DNA from: JALYGJ01 sp963781705
GTDB taxonomy: Bacteria > Chloroflexota > Limnocylindria > Limnocylindrales > CSP1-4
Length of the DNA stretch: 64,000 nucleotides
NCBI GenBank assembly: GCA_963781705.1
Contig: CAWAGP010000010.1
Span: 124,001 to 188,000, forward strand
Reading direction: 5' to 3'
Shown: piece by piece, positions 41,593 to 49,461 of the stretch
Numbering within the stretch: position 1 is the stretch's first letter
How the letters are laid out: the number at the start of each line of letters is the position of its first letter
The notes under the pieces: generated by a model
Told to the model about the DNA's origin: nothing
Seen by the model: only the letters and a program-made list of their open reading frames with translations
Database searches by the model: none
Translations under genes and position numbers: made by a program

Positions 41593-42784
41593 CGGCGAGG
41601 CAGTCGCCCGTGGCCACCGGTCGCGTGGCCGTCAGCGACCCGGCGATGTCGTCCGCCACCGCGGTCGGCGAAAGCGCATAGCCGATGTCGGTTTGGTCGC
41701 GCGCTTGCGAGAAGGTCACCCCGCCGACGCTGCCGTCGGCGAGCATGACCGGGCCGCCGCTGTCGCCCGGCGCGACGCTCGAGATCAGCTCTACGATCTC
41801 ACGCGTGGTGATCGCGTTGCCGTAGATGTCGCGCGAGAGCGCATCGAGCGCGCGGCTGACCTGGGCGTCGATGACGCGTTCCGGCCCGCCGCCGGTGAAG
41901 CCGAGCGCGGCTGCGGCTACGCCACGCTGCGGCACGTCGGTTGCCAGTGTCAACGGCGCGACATGCAGGTCGGGCACGTCGATCAGCGCGACGTCGAGTT
42001 GCGGATCGAAGAAGACCACCTGGCCGGCGTGCCGATCGAATGAGCTGTTGAACGAAACCCATAACTGGCTCGATCCGGCGACGACGTGCGCGTTGGTGAC
42101 GAAGTGCTCATCGCTGACGGCGAAGCCGGTGCCGCTGATCAGCTGGCCGCACGCGATCGTCTCGACGCGCACCGTGCTCGGCTCGGCAGCCTGCGCGGCC
42201 GCCTCCGCGCGAGCCAGTCCCGGTGCGTCGAGTGGCGGCGGGGACGGCGGCGGGACGCCGACGAAGATGTCGGGCAGCCCGGCAACCTCGAGCGCGCGTC
42301 CGAACTCGCCGACGAACACGAGCGGGGAGGGCAGGCGGGTCTGCAGCGAGCGCAGGATCACGGACTCGCGCGTCGCGGTGGCCAGCGTTGGCAGCGGCAG
42401 CAACGCGATCAACGCGCCGACCAGCCACACCAGGAACACGCCGCGCAGCAGCCCGAACGCTGCGCCCGCACTCTGATCGAGGCCGCCCAGGATGCCCCGG
42501 CCCAGGCGCCGGCGGAGGGCAGCGCCGATCGCGCCGCCGACTGCCTGGGCGAGCACGATCACGCCGGCCATGGCCGAGACGAGCAGCAGGCTGCGCAGCC
42601 ACGGGGAGAGATCGGCCGTAGCGCTGATGGCCAGCGGCGCCAGGACGACGATGGCCAGCAGGCCGGCGATGAAGCCGATCAGTGCGAGTACCTGGATGAC
42701 GAGGCCCGAGCGCCAGCCGAAGAACACGGCCAGCACGATGATCGTCAAGGCGACCAGGTCGACCGCGTTGAGGGGGAAGCTCAT
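41579..42784 (-). CDS. MarP-like membrane serine protease (CvpA plus trypsin domain)
   Basis: A 401-residue protein. Four N-terminal helices (~8-28, 33-55, 65-88, 105-130) form a CvpA domain; a Pro-rich linker (~175-190) leads to a chymotrypsin-fold protease outside the membrane with His233 (NAHVV), Asp264 (LDVALID) and Ser342 (GDSGGP). Cys212 and Cys395 flank the protease domain at practically the positions of the disulfide in M. tuberculosis MarP, which supports acid and oxidative stress resistance through peptidoglycan hydrolase processing. ATG 42784 starts helix 1; a longer frame to 42916 has no family support. Confidence 0.88.
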   Translation of the reverse strand: MSFPLNAVDLVALTIIVLAVFFGWRSGLVIQVLALIGFIAGLLAIVVLAPLAISATADLSPWLRSLLLVSAMAGVIVLAQAVGGAIGAALRRRLGRGILGGLDQSAGAAFGLLRGVFLVWLVGALIALLPLPTLATATRESVILRSLQTRLPSPLVFVGEFGRALEVAGLPDIFVGVPPPSPPPLDAPGLARAEAAAQAAEPSTVRVETIACGQLISGTGFAVSDEHFVTNAHVVAGSSQLWVSFNSSFDRHAGQVVFFDPQLDVALIDVPDLHVAPLTLATDVPQRGVAAAALGFTGGGPERVIDAQVSRALDALSRDIYGNAITTREIVELISSVAPGDSGGPVMLADGSVGGVTFSQARDQTDIGYALSPTAVADDIAGSLTATRPVATGDCLAASAP

Positions 42785-42797
42785 TCGCGCCCGACTC

Positions 42798-43241
42798 TCA
42801 CGCCGCGCACCAGCCGGAGATGGCGGAAATCTCGACGACGACGACGGGCCGCGTCTCGAGCCGCTGCTCGGCATATTGGCCATAGCGCTCGCGCAGCAGG
42901 GCCACCGCGCGAGCATGGTCGGCCGCGTCCGGCTCGATGAGCCGCGCGTTGCCGTCCAGTCGCAGCCAGCACAACTGGCGCCAGTCTTCGCTCCAGCGGT
43001 CGACCAGCACGCTGACCGCCGGACGGGCCAGGATGTCGCGCACGCGCGCCAGCCGACGTACGTCTGAAACGGACTTGCGCTTCTCGTCGAGCGAGGAGTA
43101 GAGACATGGCGATGCAGCGCTCATGTCGACGGCGAAGGCGATCGGCACGAGCCTGGGGCGGCCGTTTGGGCGAACGGTCGCCAGCACCGCGCGTCGACTC
43201 GAGGCCAGCAGGTCGGACTGCCAGCCTTCCAGCTGCGTCAC
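42798..43241 (-). CDS. PPOX-class flavin/F420-dependent oxidoreductase (TIGR03668-like)
   Basis: A 147-residue split-barrel protein. Family features: RRAVLATVRPNGRPRLVPIAF (~17-37), the K-x-V segment in DEKRKSVSDVRRLARVRDI (~52-70) and VSVLVDRWSEDWRQLCWLRLDGNARLI (~76-102). Such proteins bind FMN or F420 and reduce small organics. GTG start at 43241, six bases after the cyclophilin stop; likely one leftward operon ending in the MarP-like gene. Confidence 0.85.
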   Translation of the reverse strand: MTQLEGWQSDLLASSRRAVLATVRPNGRPRLVPIAFAVDMSAASPCLYSSLDEKRKSVSDVRRLARVRDILARPAVSVLVDRWSEDWRQLCWLRLDGNARLIEPDAADHARAVALLRERYGQYAEQRLETRPVVVVEISAISGWCAA

Positions 43242-43247
43242 GCCGGC

Positions 43248-43751
43248 TCAGTGCTCGGTGATCGTCACGCTCTCGATGCGTGTTGGCTCTTGAGGCCGGT
43301 CGTTGGCGCCGGTTGGTGCCGTGGCGATGGCATCGAGCACGTCCTCGCCACCGGTCAGTCGGCCGAAGATGGTGTAGTTGGGCGGCAGGCCGTAGTCCGC
43401 GTGCATGATGAAGAACTGGCTGCCGTTGGTATTCGGCCCGGCGTTGGCCATGGCCAGGATGCCGCGCTGGTAGCCGCGCTTGACCGGCTCGTCCGGGAAG
43501 CGATAGCCGGGGCCGCCGCGGCCGGTGCCGGTGGGGTCCCCGCCCTGGATCATGAAACCCGGGATGACGCGGTGAAAGAGGACCCCGTCGTAGAAGCCGT
43601 CGTTGGCCAGGAAGACGAAGTTGTTGACGGTCTGCGGCGCGTCGCCGGCCAGCAGCTCGGCCGTCATCGTGCCCGCGCTGGTGGTGATCGTTGCCTGGTA
43701 GCTGTGGCTCGGATCGATCGTCAGCGGCGGTGGTGCGGAATATGACTTCAT
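43248..43751 (-). CDS. Cyclophilin-type peptidyl-prolyl isomerase
   Basis: A 167-residue cytoplasmic cyclophilin that catalyses cis-trans isomerisation before proline. Signatures: NNFVFLANDGFYDGVLFHRVIPGFMIQGGD-type core (key FHRVIPGFMIQGGDP, ~60-74), GILAMANAGPNTNGSQFFI (~97-115) and IFGRLTGGEDVLDAI. The catalytic Arg (FHR) and the QGGD run are intact. ATG 43751 has AGGAG about six bases upstream. No signal peptide. Confidence 0.92.
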   Translation of the reverse strand: MKSYSAPPPLTIDPSHSYQATITTSAGTMTAELLAGDAPQTVNNFVFLANDGFYDGVLFHRVIPGFMIQGGDPTGTGRGGPGYRFPDEPVKRGYQRGILAMANAGPNTNGSQFFIMHADYGLPPNYTIFGRLTGGEDVLDAIATAPTGANDRPQEPTRIESVTITEH

Positions 43752-43809
43752 GGAGGCTCCTCGTGGTGCTGTCTTTGGGCGAGCGTAGCGCAGCCAGGTG
43801 CAAGGCGAG

Positions 43810-44772
43810 TCAGGGCAGCTCGAACCACCCCTCGGCGACCGGCACGACCTGCCCGGCGACTCGCGTGGCGCGCGCGGCCCCGTCACTGTCGAAGTCGGCC
43901 TCGGCCACCAATCGCGACGGTCGGCCGAGCTCGATTCCCTGCTCGATCACCAGCCGGTAGGCCCTTCCGCGCACGCCGGCCAGTTCACCGAGCAGCGTGC
44001 ACACTGGGGCGGCGGCCGAGCCCGTGGCAGGATCCTCGACGATGCCCGTGCGCGGGTCGCACAGGACGCGGACGTGGACTTCCGCCCCGGGCACGTCGCC
44101 GTCGCTCCCCGGCGCCACGAGCGCGACCGTGTCGACGCCGTGCCGGCGGACCACGTTGGCCAAGCTCAGGGCCACGCGCCGGTCGAGTCCGGCCAGCACG
44201 TCGCGCCGCAGGAACGGCACGACCATGGTCGGCAGGCCGCACGATATGACGGCCGGCAGGGCTCCCGCCCGCGTACCTTCCGGCCAGCCGAGGTGTGATG
44301 CATCGACCTCCAGTGCTGCGGCCAGCGCGTCACGTTCCGCTGGTGCGAGGCGCTGCAGCAGCACCGGTGGCATGGTCGTCAGCGTCACTTCGTCGATGCG
44401 GCCGGCCGTCACCTCCAGGGTCAGCGGCAGCACGCCGACGCGGACCTCCTGGCGGACGGTCAGCTCGTCACCGGCCGACGGAAATCGGCCCGTCTCGGCC
44501 AGCACCCAGGCGCTGCCAACCGATGGATGGCCGGCGAACGGCAACTCCTCGCCCGGCGTGAAGATCCGCAGGCGATAGTCGGCGCCGGCGCGCCGGCCGG
44601 CCTCGCTGGGCGGCAGCACGAAGGCCGTCTCCGACAGGTTCGTCTCGCGAGCCAGCGCCTGCATCTCACGGTCGGTCAATCCCTGCGCGTCGAGAAACAC
44701 CGTCAACGCGTTGCCCTCGAGCGGCCGCGCGGCGAACACATCGACCTGGCGGAAGGCATAGCGACGACTCAT
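43810..44772 (-). CDS. PhzF-family isomerase/epimerase-like protein
   Basis: A 320-residue protein of the PhzF/DapF-fold family. Typical segments: YAFRQVDVFAARPLEGNAL (~5-23), the catalytic-glutamate region ETNLSETAFVLPP (~43-55), RIFTPGEELPFAGHPSVGSA (~69-88) and EDPATGSAAAPVC (~244-256). Most members lack a known reaction; the best-known one acts in phenazine synthesis, but no phz genes are here. Monocistronic between the cyclophilin and PPK2 genes. Confidence 0.85.
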   Translation of the reverse strand: MSRRYAFRQVDVFAARPLEGNALTVFLDAQGLTDREMQALARETNLSETAFVLPPSEAGRRAGADYRLRIFTPGEELPFAGHPSVGSAWVLAETGRFPSAGDELTVRQEVRVGVLPLTLEVTAGRIDEVTLTTMPPVLLQRLAPAERDALAAALEVDASHLGWPEGTRAGALPAVISCGLPTMVVPFLRRDVLAGLDRRVALSLANVVRRHGVDTVALVAPGSDGDVPGAEVHVRVLCDPRTGIVEDPATGSAAAPVCTLLGELAGVRGRAYRLVIEQGIELGRPSRLVAEADFDSDGAARATRVAGQVVPVAEGWFELP

Positions 44773-44898
44773 CGTCAGCAGTGTGCGGCCTCTGTCCAGC
44801 CGTTTACACAGACCCGGGCACCGAATTGTCGCCGCGCCCCGCTCAGCAAGTCTGGCCGGTGGCGGCGCGCATTGCCGCCATCTTCCGCGCGCCGCTGC

Positions 44899-45717
44899 CT
44901 AGCTGACGACGAGGTCCTTCGGCAGGTCGGGTTCGGGCGGGTAGGCCGGCTTCAGGTCGGCCAGCGTGTGCATCAGGATGTTCGACACGGCCAGGTTGCG
45001 AAACCACAGGCGATTGGCCGGGATGACGTACCACGGCGCGTCGGCGGTCGACGTGCGCGACAGCGCGTCCTCGTAGGCGGCCATGTAATCGTCCCACCGG
45101 GCGCGCTCGGCGAGGTCGCCCATCGAGAACTTCCAGCGCTTGCTGGGGTCGTCCAGCCGGTCCTGTAAGCGCTGCCGTTGTTCATCGCGCGAGATGTGCA
45201 GGAAGAACTTGACGATGGCCACGTCCGAGTCGGTCAGCAGCCGCTCGAAGTCCCGGATATGACGATAGTGGCGCGACCAGACGGAGCGTGGCTCGAGATC
45301 GTGTACGCGCACCACCAGCACCTGTTCGTAGTGTGAGCGATTGAATATGCCAATCTCGCCGCGGCCGGGCACGTGGCGGTGAATGCGCCACAGGAAGTCG
45401 TGTGCGAGCTCCTCCGGCGTCGGCTCGCGGAATCCGGCCACGAAACAGCCCTGCGGATCGAACGCGTCCATGACCTTGTTGATCGTGCTGTCCTTGCCTG
45501 AGCTATCGATGCCCTGCAGCACGACCAGCAGGCCATGCTGTTTGCCGGCCCAGAACGGGCCCTGCAACTCGGTCAGGCGGGCCAGGTGTTCAGCGGTGGC
45601 CGCTTCGGCGTCCTTCTTCTTCCAGCCGTGGGTCGCATCCGGATCGAGTTGGGCCAGCTTGACCTTCGCATCCGGGCCGACGCGCAGCGCGTCGCGCAGA
45701 TCCTGTTCCGCAGGCAC
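44899..45717 (-). CDS. ppk2: Polyphosphate kinase 2 family protein
   Basis: A 272-residue P-loop kinase that moves phosphate between polyphosphate and nucleotides. Walker A is QGIDSSGKDSTI (~68-79), GCFVAGFREPTPEELAHDFLWR follows (~90-111), and Walker B/lid residues include GEIGIFNRSHYEQVLVVRVH (~119-138) and KRWKFSMGDL. The single-domain size fits class I or III enzymes. Start GTG at 45715-45717 has TAGCCT six bases upstream. It is divergent from the aldehyde dehydrogenase gene. Confidence 0.9.
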   Translation of the reverse strand: MPAEQDLRDALRVGPDAKVKLAQLDPDATHGWKKKDAEAATAEHLARLTELQGPFWAGKQHGLLVVLQGIDSSGKDSTINKVMDAFDPQGCFVAGFREPTPEELAHDFLWRIHRHVPGRGEIGIFNRSHYEQVLVVRVHDLEPRSVWSRHYRHIRDFERLLTDSDVAIVKFFLHISRDEQRQRLQDRLDDPSKRWKFSMGDLAERARWDDYMAAYEDALSRTSTADAPWYVIPANRLWFRNLAVSNILMHTLADLKPAYPPEPDLPKDLVVS

Positions 45718-45723
45718 GCGCGA

Positions 45724-45729
45724 AGGCTA
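45724..45729 (-). promoter_or_regulatory. -10 box of ppk2
   Basis: TAGCCT on the minus strand, six bases before the GTG at 45717. Confidence 0.4.
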
Positions 45730-45773
45730 GCGCGTCGAATGGGGGGCATGCGTTGATGTGCATCGGCACGATC

Positions 45774-45779
45774 TAGAAT
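45774..45779 (+). promoter_or_regulatory. -10 box of the aldehyde dehydrogenase gene
   Basis: TAGAAT nine bases before ATG 45789. Confidence 0.4.
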
Positions 45780-45788
45780 CGCGGCCTG

Positions 45789-47240
45789 ATGGCCGCCGCG
45801 AGCGTCGTACCCCACCCGATTTACCTGGCCGGTCGCTGGGTCGAGTCGCCGGACGTGCTGCCGGTAACCAACCCGGCTGCCGACAAGCCTGCCGGCGCGA
45901 CCTACACCGCCACGGCTGAACAGTACGAGGAGGCCGTTCAGGCCGCGGTCTCGGCCTTCGAACTCACGCGACGGCTACCGGCGTACGAGCGCGGCGCGAT
46001 CCTGCGCAGCATCAGCGCCGGCATCCACGATCGGCGCGCGGAGCTCGGCCGGTTGATGACGCTCGAATCGGGCAAGCCCATTCGCGACGCGCTGGTCGAG
46101 GTCGACCGCGCCGTCTTGACCTTCCGGCTGGGGGCCGAGGAGGCCGAGCGCCTCTACGGCGAAGTCATCCCGCTCGACCTGATGCCCTCGAGCAAGGGCC
46201 GCCTGGGTATCACGCGGCGTTTCCCGTTGGGGCCGATCGCCGCCATCAGCCCGTTCAACTTCCCGCTCAACCTCGCCGCGCACAAGTTGGCGCCGGCCAT
46301 CGCCGCGGGCAACTCGATCGTGCTCAAGCCGCCCTCGAAGGACCCGCTCACAATGCTCACTGTGGCCGAGATTGTCGACGGGGCGGGGCTGCCACAGGGT
46401 GCCGTGAGCATCCTGCCGATGACCCGCGAGCTGGGCGATCGGATGGTCGCGGACGAGCGCTTCAAGCTGCTGACGTTCACCGGTTCGCCGTCGGTCGGCT
46501 GGCGAATGAAAGAGCGTGCCGGCAAGAAACGGGTCGTGCTCGAGTTGGGCGGCAACGCCGGCGTGATCGTCGACCAGTCGGCCGACCTCGACTGGGCCGT
46601 CAAGCGCACGCTGGCCGGCGCGTTCGGTTACGCCGGGCAGGTGTGCATCAGCGTGCAGCGCCTATTCCTCCATCGCGCCGTGTATGACGAGTTTCTGGAG
46701 CGCTTCATCGCCGGTGCGCGTGAGCTCAAGGCAGGCGACCCGCTCGACCCGGCAACTCAGCTCGGGCCGATGGTCGACGAGGCGGCGGCACGACGGGCCG
46801 AACGCTGGGTGCGCGAAGCAGAGGAGCTGGGCGGCAGAGTGCTGCTGGGCGGTCGAGCCGACGGCTCGTTCTTCCCGCCGACGGTCCTGGTGGACACGCC
46901 CGTGCACGCGCAGGTGTGTAGCAACGAGGCGTTCGCGCCGCTCGTGGTCGCGTTCCGGTTCGACGATTTCGCAACCGCGATCAAACAGGTGAACGACAGC
47001 CTCTACGGGCTGCAGACGGGCGTCTTCACCAACGATCTGGCGCACGGCTGGCAGGCGTTCGACGAACTCGAGGTCGGCGGCGTGATCGTCAACGACATAC
47101 CGACCTATCGCATCGACCACATGCCTTACGGCGGCGTCAAGGACTCCGGACTGGGCCGCGAGGGGCTGCGCTGGTCGATCGAGGACATGACCGAGTTGCG
47201 CCTGATGGTTCTCGCCCAACCGGACGCGCCGACGCGCTGA
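45789..47240 (+). CDS. NAD(P)-dependent aldehyde dehydrogenase
   Basis: A 483-residue ALDH-superfamily enzyme oxidising an aldehyde to its acid. ISPFNFPLNL (~156-165) holds the catalytic Asn, ELGGNAG the general base Glu252, and GQVCISVQR the nucleophile Cys286; the C-terminal MPYGGVKDSGLGREG motif is intact. The substitution Asn for Pro after ELGG (LGGNAG) is seen in GapN/lactaldehyde-type enzymes. The substrate is open; pyrroline-5-carboxylate is possible given proC and proline dehydrogenase elsewhere in the window, but the gene is 34 kb away. Confidence 0.9.
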   Translation: MAAASVVPHPIYLAGRWVESPDVLPVTNPAADKPAGATYTATAEQYEEAVQAAVSAFELTRRLPAYERGAILRSISAGIHDRRAELGRLMTLESGKPIRDALVEVDRAVLTFRLGAEEAERLYGEVIPLDLMPSSKGRLGITRRFPLGPIAAISPFNFPLNLAAHKLAPAIAAGNSIVLKPPSKDPLTMLTVAEIVDGAGLPQGAVSILPMTRELGDRMVADERFKLLTFTGSPSVGWRMKERAGKKRVVLELGGNAGVIVDQSADLDWAVKRTLAGAFGYAGQVCISVQRLFLHRAVYDEFLERFIAGARELKAGDPLDPATQLGPMVDEAAARRAERWVREAEELGGRVLLGGRADGSFFPPTVLVDTPVHAQVCSNEAFAPLVVAFRFDDFATAIKQVNDSLYGLQTGVFTNDLAHGWQAFDELEVGGVIVNDIPTYRIDHMPYGGVKDSGLGREGLRWSIEDMTELRLMVLAQPDAPTR

Positions 47241-47248
47241 CCAACCAA

Positions 47249-47292
47249 CCCCATGGCGCGGTCATGGGGACTGGCGTACATGGTCGCGCCAG
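47249..47292 (+). terminator. Tandem hairpins after the aldehyde dehydrogenase gene
   Basis: CCCCATG/CATGGGG (47249-47269, 7-base stem, 7-base loop) is followed directly by CTGGCG/CGCCAG (47271-47292). The first begins nine bases after the stop. No T-tract. Confidence 0.5.
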
Positions 47293-47496
47293 GCAACCGT
47301 TCCGCCCCCGTCCGCACTGAACACTGACGCTGCGCACGCCCCGTTGACAGAGGCCCGGACGAAGGTACCTGGCTAATTACCCCAACCGTCGGCTAGCCGC
47401 ACCTCGTGGTTGATGGTTCGCTTGTCCCGATCGCGAGACCTCACCTCGTCGACACGCGCCTCCGCACGGAGGCCCATGGAGTGGAGAGCCAACGCA

Positions 47497-48084
47497 ATGC
47501 ACAAATTGATCCGCAGTCTGGGCGGGGTCAGGCTCCTCGCAGTCGGCCTCACGGCGCTGGCGGTGCTCAGCCTGAGTGCCGGCGCCATGTCATTGGCACT
47601 GTTCACGGACGACGTGACGGTAGGCAGCAACGCCTTCACAACCGGCACCATCGATCTGACGACAAATCCCGCGACGGCGCTGTTCTCGGTCTCGGCGATG
47701 ATGCCCGGCGACAGCGACTACGGCCAACTCAACGTCCTCAACAGCGGCACGGCGCAACTGCGCTACTCCATGACCACGTCGACCACCAACACCGATTCGA
47801 AGGACCTGGCATCGGAGGCGACGCTCGAGATCCGCGAGAAGGCGACTGGCACCTGCGCCGCCGACTTCACCGGCACTCAGGTGCTTGTGCCGACCGCCCT
47901 CGCCAGCGCTGCCGTCGGCTCTCCGACGCAGGGTTTCCAGACCGGCGACCGCACCCTCGGCGCAACCGCGAACGAGGACCTGTGCTTCAAGGTCAGCCTG
48001 CCGTCCGACGCGGACAACACCTACCAGGGTGCCACCACGACAGCGACGTTCAGCTTCCACGCCGAGCAGACGGCCAACAACTAG
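47497..48084 (+). CDS. TasA/CalY (camelysin)-like secreted fibre protein
   Basis: A 195-residue exported protein. The signal segment (RLLAVGLTALAVLSLSAG, ~11-28) ends at MSLALFTDDVTVGSNAFTTGTIDL, the N-terminus typical of camelysin/TasA proteins cut by SipW. The mature part is a beta-sandwich with PGDSDYGQLNVLNSGTAQLRYSM (~76-98) and two cysteines. TasA homologues polymerise into biofilm matrix fibres. ATG 47497 has GGAGAG at a good distance; ATG 47476 is an alternative. A SipW-type peptidase gene follows, separated by a strong hairpin. Confidence 0.82.
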   Translation: MHKLIRSLGGVRLLAVGLTALAVLSLSAGAMSLALFTDDVTVGSNAFTTGTIDLTTNPATALFSVSAMMPGDSDYGQLNVLNSGTAQLRYSMTTSTTNTDSKDLASEATLEIREKATGTCAADFTGTQVLVPTALASAAVGSPTQGFQTGDRTLGATANEDLCFKVSLPSDADNTYQGATTTATFSFHAEQTANN

Positions 48085-48116
48085 CTCCTTAGTTCAGGCG
48101 TGGCTCTCAGTTAGCG

Positions 48117-48146
48117 CGGCGGCCCGTCGCATCGATCGGGCCGCCG
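48117..48146 (+). terminator. Strong intra-operon hairpin between fibre and peptidase genes
   Basis: CGGCGGCCCG (48117-48126) and CGGGCCGCCG (48137-48146) make a perfect 10-base stem with a 10-base loop, followed by AACTTCTTGTT. Placed between the fibre gene and the SipW gene, it could end most transcripts or stabilise the upstream message, giving more fibre protein than peptidase. Confidence 0.6.
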
Positions 48147-48168
48147 AACTTCTTGTTCGGGAGGCGAA

Positions 48169-48732
48169 ATGCTCATCAGCGCTCTGCGCATCACCAGGTC
48201 GGCGTTTCGACTCGCCTGGCTGCTGACGACGCTCAGCCTGCTCAGTGTTTCGATCCTGCCGCACGCCGTCTCTGCCCTCGGGCGGGACATGTTCATCGTC
48301 CGTGGAGCGTCGATGCAGCCGGACATTCCGCTCGGTGCGGTGATCATCGTCGAGCATACCGACCCGACCGCCATCAGCACCGGCGACGTGATCTCGTTCC
48401 ACGCGCCCAACGGGCCGGTAGTGACGCACCGTGTGGCGTCGGTCTCGCTCAACGACCAGGGCGATGGCGCGCCAGGGTTCGTGACGAAGGGTGATGCCAA
48501 TGCGGCTGACGACCCCGGCGCCGTGCCCGCCAGCGCGCTTATCGGCCGGGTCGAATTCGTCGTCCCCATGCTGGGGTTCGTGCTTGCCCTATTGGCAAGC
48601 ACCTTCGGCATCGTTGCGTCGTTCGGCCTGCTGATCGGGCTGCTCCTGGCAATCAAGTTCATCGACGAACTACTGGCCGCTCTGCGTCGAGCCCCACAGC
48701 CCGGAGTGGTCGTCGCCGAGCCAGCGCACTGA
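48169..48732 (+). CDS. sipW: SipW-type (S26B) signal peptidase I
   Basis: A 187-residue ER/archaeal-type signal peptidase. One N-terminal helix (~15-35) precedes the catalytic domain with Ser48 in VRGASMQP and His87 in VVTHRV in place of the bacterial lysine; GDVISF and TKGDANAADDP (~110) are box D/E residues. Two further helices lie at the C-terminus (~130-170). SipW enzymes process TasA-like proteins, and this gene sits between two such genes. ATG 48169 has GGGAGG six bases upstream. Confidence 0.88.
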   Translation: MLISALRITRSAFRLAWLLTTLSLLSVSILPHAVSALGRDMFIVRGASMQPDIPLGAVIIVEHTDPTAISTGDVISFHAPNGPVVTHRVASVSLNDQGDGAPGFVTKGDANAADDPGAVPASALIGRVEFVVPMLGFVLALLASTFGIVASFGLLIGLLLAIKFIDELLAALRRAPQPGVVVAEPAH

Positions 48733-48738
48733 TCGCCC

Positions 48739-49461
48739 ATGTCTCGCCTGCGTCGCCGCGTTGGCCGTTCGTGGCTCGTCGCGCTGCTGGCGAGCGGCCT
48801 CCTGGTGGGCGGCATCATGGTCAGCCTGCCGGGCACGGGGGCCTTCTTCACCAACGACGTTCCTGTTGGCGGTGACATCGCGGCCGGCCGCATCTTCCGC
48901 GACGAGCGGGTCACGCCTGCCTTCGTCGTCAACGACGTGTCGTCGGGCAGTTCCCAGTCCGGGTCGAGCGCGGACGCTTTCGCTAGTGACGGGCGCTATT
49001 TCCTGACGCGCAACTGGCCGACCACCTTCTCGTCCAGCCGCTACATCGACTTCGAGTTCAACGCACCGCTGCCGGCCGGCCTGATCACCACCACTGTTGC
49101 GCTGAGCGCCAGTGTTTCGAGCGACGCGGGGACGGGCAGCGTATGCGTGTACGCCGAGGTGCGCCGCGCGTCGACGGATGCGCTCATCGCCAGCTATGGC
49201 AGTGCCGGGAGCCCGCTCGCGTGCACGTCGGGAGCCTCCGCGCTGACGGGCAACATAAGCCTGCCAGTCGGCTCGACCGACGTCGCCAACGACCTACGCG
49301 TGCGCATCTTCGCCAGCGATAGTGCCGGTGGCGCACTACGGGTCGACCAGATGACGATCACCGGCAGTACGCCGTACGCGTCCTTCACGCTCTACCCGAT
49401 CCTTACCCGTGAGCTGTTCAACGGCCAGCAGGAACTCCTGCGTTGGGGGCTGGCCGGATGA
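48739..49461 (+). CDS. Secreted fibre-like protein sharing a domain with the giant subtilase
   Basis: A 240-residue exported protein. The signal (SWLVALLASGLLVGGIMVSL, ~11-30) ends at TGAFFTNDVPVGGDIAAGRIF, closely resembling the SipW cleavage region of TasA-type proteins. The rest (~90-215) is a beta-rich domain: TTFSSSRYIDFEFNAPLPAG, ASYGSAGSPLACTSG, ISLPVGSTDVANDLRVRIF and SAGG. The same landmarks occur in the last ~125 residues of the following 2520-residue protein. It starts six bases after sipW and its stop overlaps the giant gene's ATG. Confidence 0.7.
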   Translation: MSRLRRRVGRSWLVALLASGLLVGGIMVSLPGTGAFFTNDVPVGGDIAAGRIFRDERVTPAFVVNDVSSGSSQSGSSADAFASDGRYFLTRNWPTTFSSSRYIDFEFNAPLPAGLITTTVALSASVSSDAGTGSVCVYAEVRRASTDALIASYGSAGSPLACTSGASALTGNISLPVGSTDVANDLRVRIFASDSAGGALRVDQMTITGSTPYASFTLYPILTRELFNGQQELLRWGLAG

